Shown: positions 16,816-26,522, numbered from the stretch's first letter. The stretch is DNA of 64,000 nucleotides from Candidatus Poseidoniaceae archaeon (GCA_949373095.1 CASIBY010000011.1:1-64000); one strand, 5' to 3'. The notes: a model not told the origin generated them from the sequence alone. Translations and numbers: made by a program.

Positions 16816-19644
16816 ATGTCAAGTGAAATGCTTCCCGTGAACGAAGTCGCCTGGCAGAAAAAATGGGCTGATGAAAACCTGTTCAAGGCTAACCTTACGG
16901 GAGATAAACCCAAATTCTACTGTCTTGAAATGTACCCTTATCCTTCTGGGAAAATGCATATGGGGCATGTGCGAAATTACTCCATAGGTGATGCCGTTGC
17001 CCGTTACAAGCGAATGATGGGTTTTGAAGTACTCTATCCAATGGGTTTTGATTCCTTTGGGATGCCCGCAGAAAATGCAGCGATGTCTGAAGGAGGACAC
17101 CCACATGACATCACGGAACGAAACATGGCTTCCATCACACAACAAATTAAGCGGATGGGATTCTCATACGATTGGAGTCGGACTTTGAAGAGCCACGATC
17201 CACGTTATTACAAGTGGAATCAATGGTTTTTCACAAAGTTCTTTGAAAGCGGACTAGCAAAGCGAGAATTTGCACCGGTCAACTGGTGCGAATCATGCAA
17301 CACCGTACTTGCAAATGAACAAGTGAAAGCTGGACGATGCTGGCGATGCAATGGTCCTGTTGAGCAAAAAGGAATGAGTCAATGGTTCATTGATTTGCCG
17401 TACTACGCACAGGAATTACTCGATGGGCTGGAGTCAATTAAATTCCCAGAACATGTGAAATCGCTTCAACGGGATTGGTTGGGTCGTTCAGAAGGTGCAG
17501 ACATCACGTTTCAAGTGGTTGATTCCGACCTGAGCTTTGAAGTGTTTACCACACGCCCTGACACTCTCTTTGGAGCGACATTCGTCACCCTTGCACCCGA
17601 ACACCCACTCTCGCACCAGCTTGTAGAGGGGACTGAATTTGAAACGGATTGGAAGGCTCTGCACGACGAAGTCGTCAACATGTCTGAATTTGACCGAATT
17701 AAGAACATGAACAAAAAGAAAGGATTCTTCTCGGGACGATATGCAGTCCATCCTTTGACTGGAGAACAAGTTCCGATCTGGTTTGGTAATTTCGTCATTG
17801 CCACTTACGGAACAGGTGGCGTAATGGCAGTTCCCGCACACGATGAGCGCGACCATGATTTCGCAAAAATGTATGAGATTCCAATCAAGCGAGTTTTGGT
17901 TATGAGCGAAGGCGCAGATGCTGATGCTCCGATGAACGCAGCAGAAGTTGATGACGGGTGGATGGTCAACTCCGATTTGGAGGGCTTCGATGGTTTGTAC
18001 GGCCAAGAAGCTCGTGACGCCGTGTGCAATGCGCTTGAATCCAAAAGCCTCGGGATGCGTAGGGTCAACTGGAAAATACGCCCCTGGCTGGTCTCACGCC
18101 AACGATATTGGGGGACACCTATTCCAATTATTCACTGTGATACTTGTGGACCAGTCCCAGTTCCTGAACAAGATTTGCCTGTTGAACTCCCACGGGATGT
18201 TGTATTTGGACAAGGCAACCCCCTTGAAACATCTGAAACGTTCATTCACGCTCCATGTCCTAAATGTGGAGGTAAAGGTCGCAGAGAGACAGATACCATG
18301 GACACATTCATGGATTCATCATGGTATTTCCTGCGTTACACTGACGCTCTTAACGACGATGCCTGTTTTGAAAAACCTCTGGCTGACCAGTGGATGAATG
18401 TTGATTTCTACTGCGGCGGTATTGAACATGCCCAGATGCATTTGATCTACGCTCGGTTCATGACCAAAGCATTGCGAGACCTTGGCCTAACGAGTGTAGA
18501 CGAACCATTTAAGGAACTGCTTTGCCAGGGAATGGTCAACAAATCTGCTCCTTACTGTGCATCTTGTAGTGTTACGCATACGGTTGACCGAGCAGGTTCA
18601 CCTTGCCCGCATTGCAATCAACCTCTTACAGAGCGTTCCGCCAAGATGAGCAAATCTACCGGTAACACCGTTTCTCCCGAAGCGATGATTGAGTTGTATG
18701 GTGCAGATACTGTGCGTCTCTTCATCCTCTTTGCAGCAAATCCGACCGCTGGGATGGATTGGTCAGATGCTGCGCTCGAAGCCAACCACCGCGTCATGCT
18801 TCAACTCCAAGCCATGCCTGAGCAACTCAGTCAGTGGAAAGGAGAAGCAAGTTCCATGGATGCTTGGCTTGTAACACGTTTCAAGAAGCGAGTTCACGAA
18901 TTCACTGATGCCATGGAGACCTACGATCTACGCCGTGCTGTTGAACTCTCACATTATGAAATTATCAAGGACATCAATTGGTATGTGCGCCGAGGTGGAG
19001 AAAACCCCGATGTGGCTGCTGGAATTTTACCTCAATGGGCTCAAATGATTTCAATTTCCACACCTCATCTTGCTGAGGAATGGTGGATGGAATTGCCTGA
19101 ACGAAGTGAATCCTTCGCGGCTAGCAGCTATCTTCAATCACCTCAGCTAGTGAGCGATGAGGAACATCTCATCCTCGCCGGTGAACAATACATTCGGGAC
19201 TTCTTGGAACAGGCGCGCAAGGTCCAGAATATTGCAGAGCGTCATTTAGGGGGTTCCGCAGCATCTGCAACGGTGGTTCTCTCTCCTTCGTGGAAAAGAG
19301 AAATGGCTCGCTCAGCCCTCAACTTCATCCATGAAGGAGGTCATCCAAAGCAATTTGTTCCTATTCTAGCCCAAATGCCGATGGCTCAAGGAGAACGAAA
19401 GGGCGAAATGATGGGCTTCTGGGGGAAGAAGATGCTCCCTCAAGTGTTCAAGTGGGATGATGAATCACGTCAAGTCATTCTCTCATCACTTGACGAAAAA
19501 GAGGTTCTTGAAGCAGCCTCAACATTCATTGCGTCTGATTTAGGGCTTGAATCTGTAATTGTAGTTGAAGGCGAGAGTGAAGACGATACCACAGAACGAG
19601 CAAGGTCAGCAATGCCTCTTTCTCCGGCTATTGTCTACGCTTGA
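16816..19644 (+). CDS. leuS: Leucyl-tRNA synthetase, bacterial type
   Basis: A 942-residue class I synthetase charging tRNA-Leu. The HIGH-type motif is PYPSGKMHMGHVRNYSIGD (around residue 48), a zinc site follows (CESCNTVLANEQ..CWRC), then the editing domain (TTRPDTLFGATFV, GTGGVMAVPAHDERD) and KMSKSTGNTVSP near residue 610. The order, with the editing domain inserted after the first zinc site, and these block sequences are those of bacterial LeuRS rather than the archaeal/eukaryal form. An additional CASC..CPHC knuckle sits just before KMSKS. The gene stops one base before the convergent surface-protein gene. Transfer from bacteria is the likely origin; no archaeal LeuRS is present in the window. 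Confidence 0.95.
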   Translation: MSSEMLPVNEVAWQKKWADENLFKANLTGDKPKFYCLEMYPYPSGKMHMGHVRNYSIGDAVARYKRMMGFEVLYPMGFDSFGMPAENAAMSEGGHPHDITERNMASITQQIKRMGFSYDWSRTLKSHDPRYYKWNQWFFTKFFESGLAKREFAPVNWCESCNTVLANEQVKAGRCWRCNGPVEQKGMSQWFIDLPYYAQELLDGLESIKFPEHVKSLQRDWLGRSEGADITFQVVDSDLSFEVFTTRPDTLFGATFVTLAPEHPLSHQLVEGTEFETDWKALHDEVVNMSEFDRIKNMNKKKGFFSGRYAVHPLTGEQVPIWFGNFVIATYGTGGVMAVPAHDERDHDFAKMYEIPIKRVLVMSEGADADAPMNAAEVDDGWMVNSDLEGFDGLYGQEARDAVCNALESKSLGMRRVNWKIRPWLVSRQRYWGTPIPIIHCDTCGPVPVPEQDLPVELPRDVVFGQGNPLETSETFIHAPCPKCGGKGRRETDTMDTFMDSSWYFLRYTDALNDDACFEKPLADQWMNVDFYCGGIEHAQMHLIYARFMTKALRDLGLTSVDEPFKELLCQGMVNKSAPYCASCSVTHTVDRAGSPCPHCNQPLTERSAKMSKSTGNTVSPEAMIELYGADTVRLFILFAANPTAGMDWSDAALEANHRVMLQLQAMPEQLSQWKGEASSMDAWLVTRFKKRVHEFTDAMETYDLRRAVELSHYEIIKDINWYVRRGGENPDVAAGILPQWAQMISISTPHLAEEWWMELPERSESFAASSYLQSPQLVSDEEHLILAGEQYIRDFLEQARKVQNIAERHLGGSAASATVVLSPSWKREMARSALNFIHEGGHPKQFVPILAQMPMAQGERKGEMMGFWGKKMLPQVFKWDDESRQVILSSLDEKEVLEAASTFIASDLGLESVIVVEGESEDDTTERARSAMPLSPAIVYA

Positions 19645-22338
19645 TCACTCGCTTTCATTGTCCCTCGATGGGATTGCGATGTCTTGTGGACGCTTAGGTG
19701 GCAGCGGGGGGAGTTCAGGACGACGCATTGTTGTAACCAGCGCCCACCCTCCAAGAGCGGCAGCAAGGACGAACAAGACCGTTGTGAAACTGACCCCGTC
19801 TCCGTCGCTATTACCAGATGCTGCTTCCAAATCTACGGTGCATCCACGAATATCAACCACCTCTCCCGAACCTGTGTTAAGGCAGAAATCATATGCATTG
19901 CTAACTCCATCACTGTCATCATCAAGTTGATATTGACTGCATCCATTGATATTTGCAGTTTCTGTGATTTCGGTCAATGGACAATTATCAAGAACATCGA
20001 AAACTCCATCTTGGTCGTCATCATCATCCTCTACAGAATCAATACAGCCGTCTGAATCAACATCTTGGCCAGCCCCTGAAACTCCAATAATGCCTTTGGG
20101 GCATCGGTCAATAGGATCTTTGAATCCATCATTGTCATCATCATCATCTTCAGTACTATCAAGGCAACCATCTTCGTCGTGGTCAACAGTAGAACCGTCG
20201 AGAAACCAGCCTTTTTCTCCTAACACACAGGCATCAAAGGGGTCCTTGACACCATCATTGTCGTCGTCCTCATCCATGGTCACGTCCAAGCAACCATCAC
20301 GGTCGTAATCGTTAGCAAGAGTTGATGTCCAAGGAGTGAGGTCATTGGGGCAGGTATCGGCAGGAATACTGATTCCATCTCCATCTTTGTCATCATCACA
20401 CGGGTCACCTATACCGTCGCCGTCAAGGTCAGATTGTGTCGGGTTTGCAGCAGCAGGACAGTTGTCCAATTGGTCCACAAATCCATCTTCATCGAGGTCT
20501 TCATCCGAACATCCATCGCTCTCAACATCGTTTTCGAGGGTAGATATCCACCCTACTGGACCTTTAGGGCACAGGTCATTGCTATCAAAAACGCCATCAG
20601 CATCATCGTCATAATCTTCTGTTGCATCACGGCACCCATCGCTATCATGGTCGGTAATTGAGTTGCTGAACCAGCCAACAAAACTCGTGTCACAATCATC
20701 TTCTAAGTCAGATTTCCCATCGTTATCATCGTCATCATCACACAGGTCCCCATATACGTCTAGGTCGAAATTAGCTTGGTCTGGGTTCGTTATCTTTGGA
20801 CAATTGTCGATTCCGTCAAGAACACCATCTGTGTCGAGGTCTGTGACGTACATCCAAATCCCCATGTCAAAGGAATTGCGCTGGTCAAATTCATGGTTGA
20901 TGATGATGGCATCAGCATTGGAAATAAATCCGACAACAGGAGACCCTTCAGCATTAAAAGCAAGTTCAATGGCTAAATCGTTCCCGGGCCCACCTGCTGC
21001 AATAGCCCAGTCCCATGACCCGTTAACGAGCCTTTGAGCGAGAAACATGTCGTAATGTTCTGCGTCATTGTAACCGTCTTGATCGGTCAGTAAATTATCT
21101 CCCAATTGGAAACTTCCAGTCATTGAACCAAGGATTATGGCATCTCCCTGAGGGGTTATTTTCAGCCCTACAGCATGCTCTGCTCCGGTTCCTCCAAACG
21201 AGTCAGCGGAGGTCCATACTCCATCACTACTTATGGTAGCGTCGAAGAAATCATACCATTGTGGTACTAATGTAGATAGATTGTCAAACATCATTTGTTG
21301 ATTGAAATCACCTACAATTCGTAATCCTCCGTTGGATAGTCCAACACAATCCTTCAGTGTTTCATCACCCATTCCGCCTGCGCTATTAGCCCAAAGCCAT
21401 CCATCTACACCGTAATGAGCCACAACGATGTCCGTTGAGCCATTATTGGAGGCTACAATATCATCGAAAGCGATAAATTGTTCAAAGTTCAACGCAAAAT
21501 AGGTTGAACCGAAACCATCCTCACAAAGACATCCAATCGTTTCGATGGGACCTGTAGAAAAGGTAGAATGATGCGCAATGACCGTTCCAGTGGAGTCGTG
21601 TACGACAACTGCTGCTTGTTCGATTTCTCCACCTATTATGGTTCCACTATCAACCACTATCGAACCACGATGGTTGACAGCCAAATGGATTTGATTGCTC
21701 TGTGTTACCATGAGATCCATGACGAAAATCTCATGTTCATTAGAAATCGAACTTGCCCACAACCAATCACCTTCTTGGCTAAGACCTGCTAAAAAAGCAC
21801 CGCCAAGGTCTGATTCAGAGGTTTGTATCGGAGGTAATTGCCCCAATGTCATGTTGCATGTTTCCAAGTAGGTCATGCCGCAGAAAACGCCTGCAACAAC
21901 AATCGTTCCGTCGGCGAGCATAGCAGAATGGCTGATTATATCAAGGCCTGGACTGCTTCCAGAAAGTGTTCGATTCCACGTACCGTTTTCATTAATCCAG
22001 GCCACAAAGAAATCTTCTCCAAAACCGCTATCATTGCTGGCATATCCTTCAACATTGCCATGGAATTCAATACTCGATTCAAACGAACCAGTTACTAAGA
22101 AGAGGCCATTTTCAAGAGGAATCATACCGCCAATTCGTTCAACGCTCTTACCGCCGGCTCCAACCATCCATCCAGCAGTACTATTATTTCCAGTAGAATT
22201 GAAGATAATCTCCGTTTCGAAGCGTTCTGGAATTTCAAAAGAATCCCCCGGAGGAATAAGGCTCACGGTAAGTAAAAAGGCCACCAAGAGAGGCGTTAGA
22301 GCACGGAAGCGCATGCTATCAGCAGGTATGTCTTCCAT
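19645..22338 (-). CDS. Secreted calcium-repeat surface protein with C-terminal membrane anchor
   Basis: About 890 residues. The likely start is ATG 22314 (MRFRALTPLLVAFLLTVSL), giving a clean signal peptide; the frame opens eight codons earlier. Residues about 50-500 contain repeated units such as GGMGDETLKDCVGLSNGG and FGGTGAEHAVGLKITPQGDAI, which look like SBBP-type beta-propeller strands. The second half has many Asp-rich type-3 repeats (DNDGVKDPFDACV, EDGCLDSTEDDDDD, NCP) that should bind calcium, with regularly spaced cysteines. A final helix (TTVLFVLAAALGGWALVTTM) anchors it, leaving a short proline-rich tail. The architecture resembles the 1152-aa protein upstream but the ectodomains differ. 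Confidence 0.8.
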   Translation of the reverse strand: MEDIPADSMRFRALTPLLVAFLLTVSLIPPGDSFEIPERFETEIIFNSTGNNSTAGWMVGAGGKSVERIGGMIPLENGLFLVTGSFESSIEFHGNVEGYASNDSGFGEDFFVAWINENGTWNRTLSGSSPGLDIISHSAMLADGTIVVAGVFCGMTYLETCNMTLGQLPPIQTSESDLGGAFLAGLSQEGDWLWASSISNEHEIFVMDLMVTQSNQIHLAVNHRGSIVVDSGTIIGGEIEQAAVVVHDSTGTVIAHHSTFSTGPIETIGCLCEDGFGSTYFALNFEQFIAFDDIVASNNGSTDIVVAHYGVDGWLWANSAGGMGDETLKDCVGLSNGGLRIVGDFNQQMMFDNLSTLVPQWYDFFDATISSDGVWTSADSFGGTGAEHAVGLKITPQGDAIILGSMTGSFQLGDNLLTDQDGYNDAEHYDMFLAQRLVNGSWDWAIAAGGPGNDLAIELAFNAEGSPVVGFISNADAIIINHEFDQRNSFDMGIWMYVTDLDTDGVLDGIDNCPKITNPDQANFDLDVYGDLCDDDDDNDGKSDLEDDCDTSFVGWFSNSITDHDSDGCRDATEDYDDDADGVFDSNDLCPKGPVGWISTLENDVESDGCSDEDLDEDGFVDQLDNCPAAANPTQSDLDGDGIGDPCDDDKDGDGISIPADTCPNDLTPWTSTLANDYDRDGCLDVTMDEDDDNDGVKDPFDACVLGEKGWFLDGSTVDHDEDGCLDSTEDDDDDNDGFKDPIDRCPKGIIGVSGAGQDVDSDGCIDSVEDDDDDQDGVFDVLDNCPLTEITETANINGCSQYQLDDDSDGVSNAYDFCLNTGSGEVVDIRGCTVDLEAASGNSDGDGVSFTTVLFVLAAALGGWALVTTMRRPELPPLPPKRPQDIAIPSRDNESE

Positions 22339-22412
22339 AAGAACCCCTCGCGTTGCGGTATTTACATCAGCACAGGCGAGGTTTCAAGGAGCGTCGCCGA
22401 CGAAGGCGCCTT

Positions 22413-23447
22413 ATGGGTCGTCAAGGATCACGAGATCGACGGTCATCGCACCGTTCCAACCAAAATAAGAGATACGGAAGTGCCCGTAAATCTACGCTTG
22501 AAGAACGTCATCGTTCTGAAGTCGAAATAATGGACGGAAAGGCAAATCAACGCTTTTCATCCGAACCAGCCCCAATGGGGTTTCCAACTGAAATGGAAGA
22601 GCCCCGTACGTTTTCATTTGATTGGACGTTGTCCCCAGTCCCGCTCGCATCCGAAGAGCAAGTGGCTGGAGCAGTCATGCGCCGTGGAGAATTTGGATGG
22701 GTTGAGGACGAACGATTGGACGAGATTGCAGCCTTTGTTGAAGGTCAAAACATGTCCCTTGACCAGGCGCTTTCACTCCGCTCAGCCCTCCTTCAGCAAA
22801 AGACAGTGTATTCTCATGGAAAATTGAAGTCCAAAGCCAGGCAAATGGCTGCAAAATACAGAGAAGGGGCTACGATTGTAGAACTGTCCAAGGATTTTGA
22901 TTTCCCACCAATGAACGTCTTCCGAGTCGTCTTGGAAGCCAACGGCTGGTCAAAAAAGAAAATTAAGGAAAGTCTTCGTTCACCTTCCTCAATGAAGCAA
23001 CGAGAACAGGATGAATTCAAGGCAGCCGAGGCAGCCGACCGAGTTTCAAATGTAGACCAGTCTGAAACACAGGTGAGAGCAGATTTGTTTGAAGACATTC
23101 TTTCAGATTGGTTTGAAGCCCAAGGAGTTCGAATCCGCCGACAACCCGAGATGGTCGCAGAACAGATGGCTGAGCACGGGCGGCCTATTCGTACTCCTGA
23201 CTTGCTGTTCTTGGATCACGTCATCATCAATGGATGCCCAGTGGCATGGATTGATGCTAAACACTTCTATGGTGGTGATGTTGATTTTCAGCGAAAGAAA
23301 ACAAAGAAACAGATGCTTCGATATATTGAGGAATGGGGAAGTGGGGCTATTGTTTACCGCCACGGCTTCTCTGAGAACCTCTACATCCCTGGGGTGACGA
23401 TGTTGGATGCTAGTCCTCTTGATCTCTCAGCTTTTGATGAGTCGTAG
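22413..23447 (+). CDS. TPD-motif nuclease-like protein (CDIN1/C15orf41 family)
   Basis: About 344 residues from ATG 22413 (an upstream start at 22353 is possible). The arginine-rich N-terminus is followed by a helical middle, with VYSHGKLKSKARQMAAKYREGATI and a helix-turn-helix-like stretch. The C-terminal domain contains RTPDLLFLD and GCPVAWIDAKHFYGG, matching the TPD sequence motif of the PD-(D/E)xK-like family that includes human CDIN1. The DAK triad part is visible and the earlier D of TPD is in place. The family occurs in archaea and eukaryotes; its biochemical role in archaea is not established. The gene overlaps pantoate kinase tail to tail by 38 bp. Confidence 0.8.
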   Translation: MGRQGSRDRRSSHRSNQNKRYGSARKSTLEERHRSEVEIMDGKANQRFSSEPAPMGFPTEMEEPRTFSFDWTLSPVPLASEEQVAGAVMRRGEFGWVEDERLDEIAAFVEGQNMSLDQALSLRSALLQQKTVYSHGKLKSKARQMAAKYREGATIVELSKDFDFPPMNVFRVVLEANGWSKKKIKESLRSPSSMKQREQDEFKAAEAADRVSNVDQSETQVRADLFEDILSDWFEAQGVRIRRQPEMVAEQMAEHGRPIRTPDLLFLDHVIINGCPVAWIDAKHFYGGDVDFQRKKTKKQMLRYIEEWGSGAIVYRHGFSENLYIPGVTMLDASPLDLSAFDES

Positions 23448-24459
23448 TGACTGGCGCAACACCGGTGAGCAATACTCCTCTTCCAGCCGCTTGGAGAAGT
23501 TTTCCGAGGCGCTCATATTCTTCAATTCCAGGAACATCTTCCAAGTTTCGAGGTAAAACCGCTACGGAGGTTCCTAGCATGCATAAGCGAACGGCAAGAT
23601 GGCCCTGTAGTCCCAGCTCGACCAGCGTAGTGGCGACTTTTCCGTGAAGTTGTGCTCGGACTGCCTCGTCCATCATTCCAGATTGTTGAGCAAATAGCTG
23701 AGATTGTTGAAGTAAATCCTTCCATCTTCCTCTTTCCCACTCGCCAACTCTCAGCGCCTCCATACATGACAACCCTGCACGAGTAATGGAGCGTTGCCAT
23801 TCTGGGTTGTCAATGTAATCTGAGGTATGTTTAGCACCACCATCATCCCACACAAGCAACACCGGAATCTCTGCCGAGAAACTCACGGCTTGACCCGGCC
23901 ATCCAGGGGCTCCGGGTTGCAATCGCAACTCGATTCCTCCCACAGAAGCTCCTAACACATCACCGAGTCCAGCACCATGTTGGCGCTCGATTCGGTGAGC
24001 GATCTTGTAATACTGATTCAAACGACCACGGCCCGTTAACTGATGGAGGACATTTCCCATTGCCATGAGGCCAGCCGCTGACATACCAAACCCTTGGCTG
24101 AGAGGACACTCAACGTTAATCTCGGCTTCAAGACCTTCATGTGGCCGCAGTAGCGTTGCTTCTCGACACCCTTCTATGAGGTCGAGATACAGGCTTGGGT
24201 TTTCTACAGCCTCACCTTGAGCATCGGTGACGGTCAGATGAACTTCTGCATTCTTCGCATGAGCCTGTTTTCCTTCGGGCTGACTTCCGGCTTGAGGCTC
24301 TGCAGAGTGGTGGTCTTCTTTGATTAGGCGAGCATTGATGATAACGCCATGATGGATGGTAAAACCTGCTCCAAGACTACCCTGTGAACGAGGTAAACGA
24401 GGTGTCTTGTCAATTGAAAACAAGAGGGTGATGTGGCCGCCGCTACGATGTTCAATCAA
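23410..24459 (-). CDS. Pantoate kinase (archaeal GHMP type)
   Basis: A 349-residue GHMP-superfamily kinase that phosphorylates pantoate to 4-phosphopantoate in the archaeal coenzyme A pathway. The N-terminus has SGGHITLLFSI..GSLGAGFTIHHGVII, like characterised archaeal PoK, and the ATP-binding motif PLSQGFGMSAAGLMAMGN. A later AGLGDVLGASVGGIELR corresponds to GHMP motif 2, and a GTSVAV segment to motif 3. An insert around residues 50-75 (Gln/Ala/Lys-rich) is unusual. The gene lies 59 bp after rpo3 on the same strand; whether phosphopantothenate synthetase is nearby cannot be seen. Confidence 0.85.
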   Translation of the reverse strand: MIEHRSGGHITLLFSIDKTPRLPRSQGSLGAGFTIHHGVIINARLIKEDHHSAEPQAGSQPEGKQAHAKNAEVHLTVTDAQGEAVENPSLYLDLIEGCREATLLRPHEGLEAEINVECPLSQGFGMSAAGLMAMGNVLHQLTGRGRLNQYYKIAHRIERQHGAGLGDVLGASVGGIELRLQPGAPGWPGQAVSFSAEIPVLLVWDDGGAKHTSDYIDNPEWQRSITRAGLSCMEALRVGEWERGRWKDLLQQSQLFAQQSGMMDEAVRAQLHGKVATTLVELGLQGHLAVRLCMLGTSVAVLPRNLEDVPGIEEYERLGKLLQAAGRGVLLTGVAPVTTTHQKLRDQED

Positions 24460-24518
24460 TGGCTCACCCTGTCGCGGAGATAGAGCCCCATGTCAAGAAG
24501 GCTGTGTGAGTATTGGCT

Positions 24519-25460
24519 TCAAGCCAATGCGGATTTCACGTCTTCACCGAGAGCGACAAAGCGTTGGTTGAGTTCACCAAGTGCCATGTTGAAGGCGGTG
24601 ACTGGATCCAAACTTCCATCGGTCTCGTATGAGAAGACGTAAGCGTTCTCAATGGTTTCCATGACAATGGCATCATCAAACTCGCCATCACGGCCAGTAC
24701 CTTCACCGACTTGGTGAAGTGCCTTCTCTAGGTCAATCACTTGATTGATATCGGTAATTTTTTTATCCTTTCCGAACAACTTTGCGTTGATTGGAGAGCC
24801 GTCTGTGGTTTTGAGTCCTAAGTCAAAGAGAATGCTTGCCTTCTTTGGCTTCTTGAGGATAGCAACTTGCTGTGGTCGGAAACCGACCGCTGCTGCAGGA
24901 GTCCATTTTGCGTGGTCTCGGCCTCGGCCAAGAACTGCGAATGCATAGAATTCAAGGAATTGTCCCGGAGCAAGTAGGGTAAGTGGGATTTGCTTGTGTT
25001 CTGGGAGGATATCAAAGACAGGGTCGGAGATGGTAGTAATGTCTCCAGCATATACTGTCTTGTAAGGTTCATCAGAGTCTGCAGATGGTCCACGTGCTGA
25101 AAGGGTGTAGAGAACCTGGCACATTGGGCAACCCTTGTCCTTCTCAACGACATCACGGCAGTTGTCACATTCGTCAGGGAATACGAGTCCTTCTTCAGGA
25201 TGTGTAGGAATGGGGATCATGGCTAGTCGGTGTGCAAGAACTTCATCAGGCAAAACGTTCACGGATTCCACAACATCACCTTTGTTGTCTTGTGTGACAC
25301 CTTGGGAAAAGTCGACTCGTGTAATTGCCAGTTTAGGCACATCTGCAATAAGGGCACGACGAATAGCGTTCACTTGTGCAGCATCAGTATTACTGATCAG
25401 GATTCGGATTTCATGACCACGAGGCCAGCCTTCTACGATTTCAGTCTTCATGGTAATCAC
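24519..25460 (-). CDS. rpo3: DNA-directed RNA polymerase subunit Rpo3 (D)
   Basis: A 313-residue archaeal counterpart of the bacterial alpha N-terminal domain; it dimerises with Rpo11 to nucleate polymerase assembly. Signatures include NTDAAQVNAIRRALIADVPKLAI and HRLAMIPIPTHPE at the N-terminus and TDGSLDPVTAFNMALGELNQ at the C-terminus. An inserted domain carries CDNC and CPMC separated by ten residues, the place where some archaeal Rpo3 proteins bind an iron-sulfur cluster. At 313 residues it is longer than most (about 260). It ends the S13-S4-S11 ribosomal operon, 9 bp after rps11. Confidence 0.97.
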   Translation of the reverse strand: MITMKTEIVEGWPRGHEIRILISNTDAAQVNAIRRALIADVPKLAITRVDFSQGVTQDNKGDVVESVNVLPDEVLAHRLAMIPIPTHPEEGLVFPDECDNCRDVVEKDKGCPMCQVLYTLSARGPSADSDEPYKTVYAGDITTISDPVFDILPEHKQIPLTLLAPGQFLEFYAFAVLGRGRDHAKWTPAAAVGFRPQQVAILKKPKKASILFDLGLKTTDGSPINAKLFGKDKKITDINQVIDLEKALHQVGEGTGRDGEFDDAIVMETIENAYVFSYETDGSLDPVTAFNMALGELNQRFVALGEDVKSALA

Positions 25461-25469
25461 CTGTTTTCA

Positions 25470-25856
25470 TCAGACACGGCGTCCACGACGTCCACCTTTC
25501 TTCTTGGTGCCGTCGTGAGCGATTGGTGTGACATCTTCGATACGAGAGATGGTCATACCAGCACGGGTCAAGGCTCGGATAGCCGCTTGTGCACCAGGCC
25601 CTGTGTTATTGGAGAGGTTACCTCCTGGGGCTCGGTATTTGACGATAAGTTCGGTAAATTCTTTCTCGCGAAGTGCGTCTGCAAGACGTTCTGCTGAACG
25701 AGTTGCTGCGAATTGACCGCCCTTGTCCTTTCCTGCTTTGACAACTTCGCCACCATTACAGGTGATAATGGTCTCAGCTCCGGTAAGGTCGGTTGCGGTC
25801 ATCAGAATGTTGTTGTATGAACTAAAGATGTTGACGATAGCTTTGCGGGACATCAC
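25470..25856 (-). CDS. rps11: Ribosomal protein S11 (uS11)
   Basis: A 128-residue small-subunit platform protein. Typical blocks: VNIFSSYNNILMTATDLTGAETI, GGQFAATRSAERLADA, YRAPGGNLSNNTGPGAQAAI and DVTPIAHDGTKKKGGRRGRRV at the basic C-terminus. Normal length for archaea. Its start overlaps the end of rps4 by 4 bp, so translation is likely coupled; rpo3 follows after 9 bp. Confidence 0.98.
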   Translation of the reverse strand: MMSRKAIVNIFSSYNNILMTATDLTGAETIITCNGGEVVKAGKDKGGQFAATRSAERLADALREKEFTELIVKYRAPGGNLSNNTGPGAQAAIRALTRAGMTISRIEDVTPIAHDGTKKKGGRRGRRV

Positions 25857-26509
25857 TTAGCACCTCCGGCTTGTTCTGTGTTTGCGGCTTCACCAGCAGC
25901 TTGTACTTCTTCAGCAAATTCTGGTGTTGCGACGGGATCCACTTCTTCATCTTCTTCGTTGTATTCAGCGGAATCACGGCGGCCTTCGATAGCCTTGCGA
26001 ATAGCGTGTTCTGGATTGTTAAGTGGAGAGGACGAGTGGTAGCGCAAATCTCCTTCTTCGTCACGAGAGACAGGGTAAGAAGGAATGCTGACCTTTTGCT
26101 CTCCGACACAGATTTGTCCATGGGTCACGAGTTGGCGGGCTTGCTTCATTGAACATGCAAGTCCTTTGTAGTATACTTGAGCCTGGAGTCGGCGACTAAG
26201 AATTTCTTCGGTACCAAGAGACAAAATGTCGTCAAGGCTGGCGTTGGATTCAATGAGTCCCTTCTTGTAAAGCGAATGAAGCAAGTCATCCATCTCACGC
26301 TTTCCGTGACCTTCAGTGGTGTCCACTGTTCCAATCAGGCGCATAGCCTGACGTCGATGACGGCGGAGTTGGGATTTTGCCTTCCAAATCTCACGCATGT
26401 TCTTGAGGCCATGATTGGCCTTGATAGCGTGTTCTTCTTCAATTCGTCCAGCCTTCCACGGGTGGGAAGGGGTGTCAAATTTAGGTCGTGAAAACTTTGG
26501 CTCTCCCAT
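25853..26509 (-). CDS. rps4: Ribosomal protein S4 (uS4)
   Basis: A 218-residue protein that nucleates 16S rRNA folding. It has the archaeal S4 N-terminus (YSxPKFDTPSHPWKAGRIEEEH-like; here FSRPKFDTPSHPWKAGRIEE) and an S4 RNA-binding domain at about 115-180 (SRRLQAQVYYKGLACSMKQA, RQLVTHGQICVG). The C-terminal 40 residues are acidic and alanine/glutamate-rich, longer than in most archaea. The gene sits in the standard S13-S4-S11-Rpo3 order, 13 bp after rps13. Confidence 0.97.
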   Translation of the reverse strand: MGEPKFSRPKFDTPSHPWKAGRIEEEHAIKANHGLKNMREIWKAKSQLRRHRRQAMRLIGTVDTTEGHGKREMDDLLHSLYKKGLIESNASLDDILSLGTEEILSRRLQAQVYYKGLACSMKQARQLVTHGQICVGEQKVSIPSYPVSRDEEGDLRYHSSSPLNNPEHAIRKAIEGRRDSAEYNEEDEEVDPVATPEFAEEVQAAGEAANTEQAGGAK

Positions 26510-26522
26510 ACTTCATTCCTCC

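Noticed and set aside
19900-20900. Plus-strand Ser-rich open frames
   Set aside because: They are antisense shadows of Asp-rich calcium repeats on the minus strand.
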